Below are positions 55,464 to 64,000 of a stretch of DNA of 64,000 nucleotides, piece by piece. A program made the translations under genes and the position numbers. This stretch comes from Pseudarthrobacter sp. NIBRBAC000502772 (GTDB lineage: Bacteria > Actinomycetota > Actinomycetes > Actinomycetales > Micrococcaceae). Positions within the stretch are counted from its first letter, which is position 1. Each line of letters begins with the position of its first letter. The stretch is from assembly GCF_006517235.1 (NCBI RefSeq), contig NZ_CP041188.1:2976001-3040000 (forward strand), read 5' to 3'. The notes below the pieces were generated by a model. The model ran no database searches and was not told the origin of the DNA. It was given only the letters and a program-made list of their open reading frames with translations.

Positions 55464-55505
55464 ACAACGAAAACCCCGGTGGTCCAACCACCGGGGTTTT
55501 GTTGT
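55464..55505. terminator. Bidirectional terminator between the DUF3043 gene and pyrD
   Basis: AAAACCCCGGTGGT pairs with ACCACCGGGGTTTT around CCA, extended by ACAAC/GTTGT. It lies between converging genes, 5 nt from the pyrD stop, with A and T runs on both sides. Confidence 0.9.
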
Positions 55506-55510
55506 GTGAG

Positions 55511-56584
55511 TCAGCGGTCGCGTCGCGCTTTCGCCAGGTCGCGGTTGATCCGCGCCGCCCAGAACGGCCCCTCGTACAGGAAGGCCGTGTAGCCCTGGAC
55601 CAGCGTGGCCCCGGCATCCAGACGGTCCTGGACGTCTTTCGCCGTCTCGACGCCGCCGACGGCCACCAGCGTGATCGCGCCCCCGGTGGCCTCCTTGAGC
55701 CGGCGCAGGACTTCCAATGAACGCTGCTTCAGCGGTGCCCCGGACAGGCCCCCGGCGCCGCATTCGACCACTTTCTCAGCCGGCGACGCCAGCCCCTCAC
55801 GCCCGATCGTGGTGTTGGTGGCGATAATACCGTCCAGCTTAAGGTCGAGGGCCAGCTTGGCGACGTCGTCGATGTCGTCATCGCTGAGGTCCGGTGCGAT
55901 CTTGACCAGCAGCGGGACGTGCCGGCCTGCCGCCTTGTCCGCCTCGTCCCCCACCGCGGTCAGCAGCGGGCGGAGTGTCTGGACATCCTGGAGAAGGCGC
56001 AGCCCGGGCGTGTTGGGTGAGCTGACATTGACTACCAGGTAGTCCGCGGCCGGCGCCAGGCTCCGGGCGCTGATCAGGTAATCGGCCACGGCGTCGTCGA
56101 GTTCCACCACCTTGCTCTTGCCGATGTTCACCCCGATCACGGGGCGCACGTTAGGGTGCCTGCGCTGCAGGGCGGCGCGTGCCGCTTTGAGGCGCGGTTC
56201 GACGGCGGCCGCGCCATCGTTGTTGAAGCCCATCCGGTTAATGACAGCCCGGTCCTCGATCAGCCTGAAAAGGCGCGGCTTGTCGTTGCCCGGCTGCGCC
56301 TGCCCGGTGATGGTCCCTACTTCGACATGGCCAAAGCCAAGTTCGGTGAGGGCCTCGATGCCGAACCCCTCCTTGTCGAACCCGGCTGCGAGACCGAACG
56401 GGGACGGGAACGTCAGCCCAAAGGCAGAAGTCTGCAGTGAGGCCGCGGGCGCCGTGAACCGGTGCAGCAGCCGTCCCGCGCCGGAAGCATGGGCAAGTTT
56501 GATTCCCTTGAATCCGATCTTGTGGGCGCGTTCCGCGTCCATCCACGAAAAGGCCAGCCTGAAGAATGTCGGATATACGCGCAT
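55511..56584 (-). CDS. pyrD: Dihydroorotate dehydrogenase (quinone), class 2
   Basis: PyrD oxidises dihydroorotate to orotate in pyrimidine synthesis and passes electrons to the menaquinone pool. The 357-residue protein starts with the short membrane-associating helix [24 protein letters not shown] of class 2 enzymes. It has [48 protein letters not shown] with the catalytic Ser of class 2 in the NxSSPNTxGL motif, DGIIATNTT and [27 protein letters not shown]. The ATG at 56584 was chosen; longer frames upstream overlap unrelated sequence. It converges on the DUF3043 gene. Confidence 0.95.
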   Translation of the reverse strand: MRVYPTFFRLAFSWMDAERAHKIGFKGIKLAHASGAGRLLHRFTAPAASLQTSAFGLTFPSPFGLAAGFDKEGFGIEALTELGFGHVEVGTITGQAQPGNDKPRLFRLIEDRAVINRMGFNNDGAAAVEPRLKAARAALQRRHPNVRPVIGVNIGKSKVVELDDAVADYLISARSLAPAADYLVVNVSSPNTPGLRLLQDVQTLRPLLTAVGDEADKAAGRHVPLLVKIAPDLSDDDIDDVAKLALDLKLDGIIATNTTIGREGLASPAEKVVECGAGGLSGAPLKQRSLEVLRRLKEATGGAITLVAVGGVETAKDVQDRLDAGATLVQGYTAFLYEGPFWAARINRDLAKARRDR

Positions 56585-56659
56585 GGCTCTAGTTTTCCGT
56601 CTCGGACGGTCCAGACCAAACCGGGCCGCCATACATGCGGCTCCGGCTAGCATAAAGCC

Positions 56660-57670
56660 ATGAGGTGGCAGCCAGATATCCTCGGTGCCGGCTTCGAAGC
56701 CTGCACGTTCAAGGCAGGGGGCGAAGACGGCGTCCAGCGCACCGCCACGCTGGTGCGCTTCCGCCCGGGAAAGGAACCGGCAGCCACCGGCCTGCGCCGG
56801 ACAGTGCTGTTCCTCCATGGTTGGAGCGACTACTTCTTCAATGTGGACCTGGCGCAGTTTTGGACACACAGCGGCTACGAGTTCTACGCCCTCGACATGC
56901 ACAACCACGGCCGCAGCCTGCGCCCGGAGACGCCGGGCGGCTACGTGGCGAACCTGGCGGACTATGACGCCGAGATCGAAGCCGCCATCGCCATCATCCG
57001 GGCCGACACGCACACGCCGGAACTGGAAGCCAAGGCCTCCCTCACGCTGATGGGCCACTCCACCGGCGGCCTGGTGGCCGCCCTCTGGGTCAGCAACCAC
57101 CCCGGAGCGGCCTCCCAGCTGGTGTTAAACAGTCCCTGGCTGGAGATGCACGGCAGCTCGCTGGTCCGCCGGGCTGCGTCCACGATGGTGGGACCCGTGG
57201 CGCGGTTCCGGCCGGAGGCTGTCCTGCGGCTGCCCGAGCGGGGGTTCTATTGGCGGACCATCAGCAGTTCAGCCGACGGCGAGTGGCCGCTTGACGACAG
57301 GTTCCGTCCGCCGATGGCATTTCCGCTCCGCGCGGGCTGGCTCAGCGCCATCCTGGCCGGCCACACCAAGGTGGCCCGTGGCCTGGACATCGACGTACCC
57401 ATCCTGGTGCTGCTGTCCAGGGGAAGCGCCACCGGGCCGTTCTGGTCCGAGGAAATGCGGCGCACCGACGCGGTACTGGACGTCAACATCATCGCCCTCC
57501 GCGCCCTGACACTGGGGCGCAGTGTCACGGTGGAACGGATCGACGGCGCGCTCCACGACGTCTTCCTCTCCCCTGCCAAAGTGCGGGCAGACGCCTATGC
57601 GCGGCTCGCCCGCTGGCTCCGGGGTTACGGTACGGCTGAACCCGGTGCTGTGTCGACGGCGCCGCCGTAG
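56660..57670 (+). CDS. Alpha/beta hydrolase (lysophospholipase-like)
   Basis: This 336-residue protein has [19 protein letters not shown] (oxyanion loop), [12 protein letters not shown] (the monoglyceride-lipase-type HNHGRS turn) and [13 protein letters not shown] with nucleophile Ser134. A late acid lies near [12 protein letters not shown] and the His near [10 protein letters not shown]. It resembles serine hydrolases of lysophospholipids or monoglycerides. The substrate is unknown. The ATG at 56660 lies 6 nt after TAGCAT (56648-56653). Its last 46 nt overlap the end of uppS on the opposite strand, an unusual convergent overlap. Confidence 0.9.
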   Translation: MRWQPDILGAGFEACTFKAGGEDGVQRTATLVRFRPGKEPAATGLRRTVLFLHGWSDYFFNVDLAQFWTHSGYEFYALDMHNHGRSLRPETPGGYVANLADYDAEIEAAIAIIRADTHTPELEAKASLTLMGHSTGGLVAALWVSNHPGAASQLVLNSPWLEMHGSSLVRRAASTMVGPVARFRPEAVLRLPERGFYWRTISSSADGEWPLDDRFRPPMAFPLRAGWLSAILAGHTKVARGLDIDVPILVLLSRGSATGPFWSEEMRRTDAVLDVNIIALRALTLGRSVTVERIDGALHDVFLSPAKVRADAYARLARWLRGYGTAEPGAVSTAPP

Positions 57671-58455
57671 CGCCGGTCCCGCTGGGCGTAAATTTCGACG
57701 GCGTCCCACAGGGTCCGCCGGTCGACGTCGGGCCACAGCGTGTCCATAAAGACGAACTCGGCATACGCGGACTGCCAGAGTAGGAAATTGGAGAGCCGCT
57801 GCTCCCCCGAGCTCCGCAGGAACAGGTCCACGTCCGGCAGGTCCGGTTCGTCCAGGTACTTCTGGATGGTTTTCTCGGTAATGGCGCCAGGTTTGAGCCG
57901 GCCTGCGGCAACCTCGGCGGCAATAGCCGATACGGCGTCCGTGATTTCCGCCCGGCCGCCGTAATTAACACACATGTTCAACGTGCACGTGCTGTTGCCC
58001 GCGGTAAATTCCTCGGCATCTTCCAGTTCGCGGATCACCGAGCCCCACAGCCTGGGACGCCGGCCAGACCACCGTACGCGGACACCCCAGTCGTCCAGCT
58101 GGTTCCGCTGCCTTCGTAGCACGTCCTTGTTAAAACCCATCAGGAAGCGGACCTCTTCGGGTGACCGGCGCCAGTTTTCGGTGGAAAACGCATAGACGCT
58201 CACGTATTCGATGCCTAGTTCGATAGCGCCCGCCATCACGTCCAGCAGGGCGGGCTCGCCGGCTTTGTGTCCCTCGATCCGCGGCAGGCCCCGCTGGTTG
58301 GCCCAACGGCCGTTGCCGTCCATCACAATGGCAACATGGCGGGGGATGAATTCTGCGGGGATCGCCGGGGCAACCGCGCCGGACGGGTGCGGATACGGTG
58401 CCACCACAGGGGTGGTCCGCTGCCGCGAAGGACTCTTCTTTTTTCCCAAGGCCAC
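57625..58455 (-). CDS. uppS: Isoprenyl transferase (undecaprenyl diphosphate synthase family)
   Basis: This cis-prenyltransferase builds the polyprenyl diphosphate carrier for cell wall synthesis. The 276-residue protein has [24 protein letters not shown] (Asp46, metal ligand), [28 protein letters not shown] and [27 protein letters not shown] basic N-terminal tail precedes the core. In actinobacteria two cis-prenyltransferases are common, so chain length is not certain. The GTG at 58455 lies 2 nt after recO. Its end overlaps the hydrolase gene by 46 nt. Confidence 0.94.
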   Translation of the reverse strand: MALGKKKSPSRQRTTPVVAPYPHPSGAVAPAIPAEFIPRHVAIVMDGNGRWANQRGLPRIEGHKAGEPALLDVMAGAIELGIEYVSVYAFSTENWRRSPEEVRFLMGFNKDVLRRQRNQLDDWGVRVRWSGRRPRLWGSVIRELEDAEEFTAGNSTCTLNMCVNYGGRAEITDAVSAIAAEVAAGRLKPGAITEKTIQKYLDEPDLPDVDLFLRSSGEQRLSNFLLWQSAYAEFVFMDTLWPDVDRRTLWDAVEIYAQRDRRYGGAVDTAPGSAVP

Positions 58456-58457
58456 TG

Positions 58458-59210
58458 TCAGCCACGCTCCACATGTTTGAGTGATTTCAGGACACGTTCA
58501 AGGTGCCATTGCAGGTATACGGCCACCAGCCCCGCAGCTTCCCGTCGGTGCGGCACGTCCGAGCCATCCGCCGTCGTCCAGTCCCCGGTCAGCAGGGCAC
58601 CCAGGAGCACGACGGTCTCCGCGGCCGGCGCAGGCGAACCGGGTGGCCTGCAGTCAGCGCAGACCATACCGCCGAGCGGAGCCGAAAAGGCCGTATGCGG
58701 GCCGGGCCGGCCGCAGCGGGCGCAGTTGGTAAAACTCGGAGCCCAGCCGCCGGTGGAAAGGGCCCGCAGGAGATACGAATCCAGGATCAGTCCCGGCGCG
58801 TGCTCGGCCCGGGACAGAGAGGCCAGCGCCCCCACCAGCAGGTTGTACTGGGCGGTGCCGGCTTCGCCGTCGACGTCGGTCAGTTTTTCCGCAGTTTCGG
58901 TCATGGCAGCGGCAACGGTATACCGGCCATAGTCTGCGGCGATGTTGCTGCCATAGGCGCCCTTGGCAACAGCCTGCGTGACGATGTCCAGTGTCTTTCC
59001 GGAGACCAGCTGCAGGTCGGCAACCATAAACGGCTCCAGCCGCGCCCCAAACTTGCTGCTGGTCCGCCGCACGCCCTTGGCGACGGCGCGGATTTGGCCG
59101 TGGTGCTTGGTCAGCAGCGTGATGATGCGGTCAGCCTCGCCCAGCTTGTGCGTACGGAGCACCACGGCGTCATCCCGGTAGGACCGGGCAGCAAAGGATT
59201 GTTGGACCAC
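58458..59210 (-). CDS. recO: DNA repair protein RecO
   Basis: RecO loads RecA on gapped DNA in the RecFOR pathway. The 250-residue protein has an N-terminal OB fold ([40 protein letters not shown]) and a helical C-terminal part. CARCG and CADC (about residues 178-196) form a zinc site. Signatures [19 protein letters not shown] and [15 protein letters not shown] match the family. The GTG at 59210 follows a weak GAAG and gives a usual start. uppS follows 2 nt after the stop, so the two are cotranscribed. leuA is upstream on the same strand, 84 nt away. Confidence 0.94.
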   Translation of the reverse strand: MVQQSFAARSYRDDAVVLRTHKLGEADRIITLLTKHHGQIRAVAKGVRRTSSKFGARLEPFMVADLQLVSGKTLDIVTQAVAKGAYGSNIAADYGRYTVAAAMTETAEKLTDVDGEAGTAQYNLLVGALASLSRAEHAPGLILDSYLLRALSTGGWAPSFTNCARCGRPGPHTAFSAPLGGMVCADCRPPGSPAPAAETVVLLGALLTGDWTTADGSDVPHRREAAGLVAVYLQWHLERVLKSLKHVERG

Positions 59211-59294
59211 GGTTAATCTTCGCACTGAGTTCCGGAATGCCGGCATTGCCGGTGCGTTGCGCGCCGGGAATTCCGGCGCGCAACGTGTTCCGAA

Positions 59295-61058
<1,764 letters not shown>

Positions 61059-61115
61059 TCAAATCTGAAAGGGTGGCCGGGCAACACAAACTCCGCGACG
61101 AGGATGGGCCTTGCG

Positions 61116-61175
61116 CTAAATCGCGTCTGAGGCCTCGCCGCGGCAGCTAAGAAGAAGGAGCTCTGCGCGCACCAT
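61116..61175 (-). CDS. leuL: leuA leader peptide with four consecutive Leu codons
   Basis: An ATG at 61175 opens a 19-codon frame, MVRAELLLLSCRGEASDAI, with CTC-CTT-CTT-CTT at 61160-61149 and stop TAG at 61116. TACCCT (61184-61179) lies 6 nt before the second codon, GTG at 61172, which may be the true leaderless start. CCGCGGCGAGG (61143-61133) inside the leader can pair over 11 bp with CCTCGTCGCGG (61103-61093) beyond it. A ribosome stalled on the Leu codons would cover the first arm. Actinobacterial leuA leaders of this kind are known. This instance is read directly from the sequence. Confidence 0.78.
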   Translation of the reverse strand: MVRAELLLLSCRGEASDAI

Positions 61176-61289
61176 TTGAGGGTAGCACGCGTGCGTAAGA
61201 TGAGAGGGCACCACCGTCCTTATCGTCCAACATGCAGACGCCGCCCCGGTGCCAGCGCCGGCCGCGGCACGTCACACGAAGGAGCACCT

Positions 61290-63242
61290 GTGCCCATCTC
61301 GGGGATCGACCTGTCCAACATTGACCACACTGTCAGGCCGCAGGATGACCTGTACCAGCACGTGAACGGGTCCTGGCTCAAGGCCACGGAAATTCCGGAT
61401 GACCGGCCACTCGAGGGAACATTCACCGCGCTGCGCGACGGGGCAGAGATCGCGGTCCGGGACATCATCGAAGAAGCAGCCGCCAAGGGTGAGGCCGCCA
61501 GCGGGATAGAACGGAAGGTGGGCGAGCTCTACAACAGCTTCATGGACGAAGCGACAGTGGAGGCCAAAGGCATGGAGCCCATCCGGGGGCGGCTTGCCGA
61601 GGTATTTGCCACCACCACGGTTGCTGATCTCGTGGCCCTGGCCGGGCGGCTGTTCCGGTCAGACGTGTCCGGGCTCTTCTACATCTACCCGGCTCCGGAC
61701 GCTGGCAACCCGGACCGCATCCTGCTCTACACCGGCCAGGGCGGCCTGGGACTGCCGGACGAGTCCTACTACCGGGAAGAGAAGTTCGCCCCCATGGTCA
61801 AGGCCTACGGCGAGCATGTCAGGACCATGTTCACGCTGGCCGGCGTGGACGATCCGGAGCCTGCGGCCGCACGCGTCGTTGCCCTCGAAACCAGCCTCGC
61901 ATCCCACCACTGGGACAACGTCACCCTGCGCGACCCGCAGAAGACCTATAACCTCAAGTCCGCTGAAGAAGCGGCCACCCTGTTCCCGCTCCTTAACACC
62001 TGGTTCGAAGCTGCCGGGATCGACGCCGACAAGCGCAACGAGATCGTAGTCAGCACACCGGACTTCTTCAGTGGGGCCGCTGGCCTGCTGGAGTCCGAAC
62101 CGCTCTCCGTGTGGCAGGAGTGGCTGGCCCTGCGGGTCATCAACGGCGCCGCGCCGTACCTGTCCTCCGAGTTCGTGGATGCCAATTTTGCCTTCTACGG
62201 AACAACCATCAGCGGCACGCCGCGGAACAAGGACCGCTGGAAGCGCGCCGTCGCCGTCGTCGAAGCTGCACTCGGTGAGGCCGTTGGGCAGATCTACGTC
62301 TCGAAGCACTTCCCCGAAACCCACAAGGCCCGCATGCAGACCCTGGTGGCCAACCTGATCGAGGCCTACCGGCAGTCCATCACCGGTCTTGCCTGGATGG
62401 GTGAGGAAACAAAAGCCGAGGCGCTGCGGAAACTGGGGGCTTTCCGCGCCAAGATCGGCTACCCCGACAAGTGGATCGATTACTCCGCGGTGGAAATCGA
62501 CCCGCTGGACCTTCTGGGGAACGTGGAGCGGGCCCACAATGCCGACGTCGACCGCCACCTGGATGAGGTGGGCAAACCGGTAGACCTTAACAAGTGGCTC
62601 ATGACACCGCAGACGGTCAACGCGTACTACCACCCGATGCTCAACGAGATCGTCTTCCCGGCCGCTATCCTGCAGCCACCGTTCTTCACAGCCGACGCCG
62701 ACGACGCCGTCAATTACGGTGGCATTGGAGCGGTGATCGGCCACGAGATCGGCCACGGTTTTGATGACCAGGGGTCGCAGTTCGACGGCGGCGGCGCGCT
62801 GCGGAACTGGTGGACCGAGGATGACCGGACCGCCTTTGAGAAGCTCACAGCCAAACTGGTGGCACAGTACGACGAGTTGTCCCCCTATGCGGCGCCGGGG
62901 CACAACGTCAACGGCAAGCTGACGCTGGGGGAGAACATCGGCGACCTTGGTGGCCTGACCATCGCCTACAAGGCTTACCTGCTCAGCCTTGACGGCAAGG
63001 AACCGGAAGTGCTGGACGGACTGACGGGGCAGCAGCGGTTCTTCGCGTCCTGGGCAGCCGGCTGGCGGCAGGTGATCCGGTCGGAAGAGGCCATCAGGAG
63101 GCTCGCCACGGATCCCCACTCCCCCAACGAGTTCAGGACCAACGCCATCGCCAAGAACCTGGACGCCTTCCACCAGGCCTTTGGCGTGACCGACCAGGAT
63201 GGCATGTGGATGCCGCAGGACGCTCGCGTCAGCATCTGGTAA
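61290..63242 (+). CDS. M13 family metallopeptidase (neprilysin/PepO-like)
   Basis: This 650-residue zinc peptidase has HEIGH at 485-489 in IGAVIGHEIGHGFDDQGSQFDG, and ENIGDLGG (Glu548 as third ligand) in GENIGDLGGLTIAYKAY. The PQDDLYQHVNGSW segment near the start and the ending DARVSIW are typical of the family. No signal peptide or anchor is visible, so the enzyme is probably cytosolic, as known for bacterial PepO. The GTG at 61290 follows AAGGAG with 5-nt spacing and is preferred over upstream starts in low-complexity sequence. The gene diverges from leuA. Confidence 0.94.
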   Translation: MPISGIDLSNIDHTVRPQDDLYQHVNGSWLKATEIPDDRPLEGTFTALRDGAEIAVRDIIEEAAAKGEAASGIERKVGELYNSFMDEATVEAKGMEPIRGRLAEVFATTTVADLVALAGRLFRSDVSGLFYIYPAPDAGNPDRILLYTGQGGLGLPDESYYREEKFAPMVKAYGEHVRTMFTLAGVDDPEPAAARVVALETSLASHHWDNVTLRDPQKTYNLKSAEEAATLFPLLNTWFEAAGIDADKRNEIVVSTPDFFSGAAGLLESEPLSVWQEWLALRVINGAAPYLSSEFVDANFAFYGTTISGTPRNKDRWKRAVAVVEAALGEAVGQIYVSKHFPETHKARMQTLVANLIEAYRQSITGLAWMGEETKAEALRKLGAFRAKIGYPDKWIDYSAVEIDPLDLLGNVERAHNADVDRHLDEVGKPVDLNKWLMTPQTVNAYYHPMLNEIVFPAAILQPPFFTADADDAVNYGGIGAVIGHEIGHGFDDQGSQFDGGGALRNWWTEDDRTAFEKLTAKLVAQYDELSPYAAPGHNVNGKLTLGENIGDLGGLTIAYKAYLLSLDGKEPEVLDGLTGQQRFFASWAAGWRQVIRSEEAIRRLATDPHSPNEFRTNAIAKNLDAFHQAFGVTDQDGMWMPQDARVSIW

Positions 63243-63252
63243 GCACCCTCCA

Positions 63253-63300
63253 GACATACAGAGAGGCGGGGCCGCCTGGCCCCGCCTCTCTGTATGTCTA
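63253..63300. terminator. Bidirectional terminator after the M13 peptidase gene
   Basis: A perfect 22-bp stem (63253-63274 with 63279-63300) around GCCT, between the M13 gene and the converging LCP gene. The GC-rich centre and AT-rich ends are typical, though a long T-run is lacking. Confidence 0.85.
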
Positions 63301-63313
63301 CTGGGTGCTGCCG

Positions 63314-64000
63314 TCAGTCCTGGACGATCAGCACGGGGTTGGCCTGCTGGCACACCGTATCGCCGGCCGTCTGGTTGACGATGTCCTCGGGCAAGGCCAC
63401 GCCCGCGCCGGCGCCGTAGGTTGCCCCGGTGGTGAAGTCCGTTCCAAGGTAGACCTGCACTCCGGCGACGCGGGGTGCCAGCTGGACCTGCGCGGCCGGA
63501 ATACCCAGCAGCGCAGCCACGTCGGCTGCGACGTCGGCGAACTCAGTACCGTAGTAGACAACGCTCTGAGCCACCGGCGCGGCTTCCAACGGCCCGGATT
63601 GGGTGAAGCCTCCGGTGATCAAGGCCTGCACGATTTCCTGTGAGCGTCCCGGGACGCCGCTGCCGTTGGCCACGGTGACCGGTTGCAGCGCCTTGTCATA
63701 CGGCGGCACCGCCGGTGTTGTTTCTGTTGGAGTGGCTGTTGTTTCCGTGGGCGCCGGGGACGGCGTTGTGGGCGCTGTTGGATCCGTGAGGTCCACGTCC
63801 TCGCGGAGGGCCGCAAACAGCTGGGACCCTGCGGGCTCCGCAATCTGCAGGCGGTTGATGTCCGTGACTGCCGGCGTGGTGGGCACGGCCACAAACGCCA
63901 CCTTGCTGATGTCGATGTCCTTAAGCCGGCTACCGATACTCACGAGCGACGGCACGGAGGCCAGCCCCTCATCCACCGTGAGGTTCTTGGTCACTACATC
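63314..64000 (-). CDS. C-terminal part of an LCP (LytR-CpsA-Psr) family protein with LytR_C domain, cut by the window edge
   Basis: The visible 228 residues start inside the LCP catalytic domain (DVVTKNLTVDEGLASVPSLVSIGSRLKDIDISKVAFVAVPTTP in outline), which attaches polymers to peptidoglycan. A Thr/Pro-rich linker follows (about 75-100 of the visible part, TAPTTPSPAPTETTATPTETT), then a LytR_C domain (VTVANGSGVPGRSQEIVQALITGGF, VVYYGTEFADVAADVAALLG). The frame is open at the right edge, and an internal GTG at 63994 is not the start. It would be an exported, membrane-anchored enzyme. The catalytic Arg residues lie outside the window. Confidence 0.82.
   Translation of the reverse strand, partial: DVVTKNLTVDEGLASVPSLVSIGSRLKDIDISKVAFVAVPTTPAVTDINRLQIAEPAGSQLFAALREDVDLTDPTAPTTPSPAPTETTATPTETTPAVPPYDKALQPVTVANGSGVPGRSQEIVQALITGGFTQSGPLEAAPVAQSVVYYGTEFADVAADVAALLGIPAAQVQLAPRVAGVQVYLGTDFTTGATYGAGAGVALPEDIVNQTAGDTVCQQANPVLIVQD

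Overview
The window is high-GC chromosomal DNA from an actinobacterium, most likely a member of the Micrococcaceae close to Arthrobacter or Pseudarthrobacter. The genus-level guess is an inference from gene content. The supporting signs are a Pup-proteasome locus with a fused PafBC, mycothiol synthesis (mshC), RbpA, an actinobacterial qcrCAB/ctaCDEF respiratory chain, DUF4193/DUF3043/DUF5703/DUF3054 proteins, many GTG starts and many -10 boxes (TAnnnT) lying 6-7 nt before a start codon, which suggests leaderless mRNAs. I see no insertion sequence, prophage or CRISPR array. This looks like core chromosome with ordinary operons.

Layout. 1-6.1 kb: M50 protease, YqeY-like protein, DUF4193 protein, tRNA-Leu(GAG), M20 peptidase, acyl-CoA dehydrogenase-like protein and small proteins. 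6.1-12.2 kb: aldo/keto reductase, undecaprenyl-diphosphatase, mshC, a PAC2 protein, a HAD hydrolase and a second M50 protease. 12.3-28.2 kb: the protein-degradation block trmI-arc-dop-pup-prcB-prcA-pafA, two FKBPs, pafBC, a small membrane protein, tatA, tatC and helY, in an order resembling that of mycobacteria. 28.3-36.8 kb: amidohydrolase, polyprenol-phosphate mannose synthase, rbpA, SPFH/NfeD pair, rRNA methyltransferase-like protein, S9 peptidase and deformylase. 37.2-40.3 kb: a compact type III polyketide synthase, methyltransferase and FAD-monooxygenase operon, a likely phenolic-lipid or quinone pathway. 40.6-43.6 kb: two VOC proteins, DUF3054, a lone RAM domain and trpD. 43.7-53.1 kb: respiratory chain ctaE-qcrCAB and, on the other strand, ctaC-ctaD-ctaF, with a DasR-like regulator and ptsH between the two blocks, then erpA. 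53.3-64 kb: dipeptidase, DUF3043, pyrD, alpha/beta hydrolase, uppS, recO, leuA with a leader peptide, an M13 metallopeptidase and the end of an LCP protein.

How the genes work together. Pup (ending GGQ) needs deamidation by Dop before PafA can ligate it. Arc unfolds pupylated proteins into the PrcAB chamber. PafBC next door is a DNA-damage regulator. The QcrCAB and CtaCDEF subunits make the bc1-aa3 supercomplex, which carries electrons from menaquinol to oxygen. UppS and UppP make and recycle the undecaprenyl carrier.

The most interesting signals are regulatory. They are a leucine-codon leader peptide before leuA whose Leu codons are read by the tRNA-Leu(GAG) in the same window; three GGAAY-N18-GTT promoters of SigR/SigH type before rbpA, erpA and the DUF4193 gene; a DasR-type operator between the dasR-like gene and ptsH; and perfect palindromes over the -10 of ctaE and upstream of the polyketide synthase operon.
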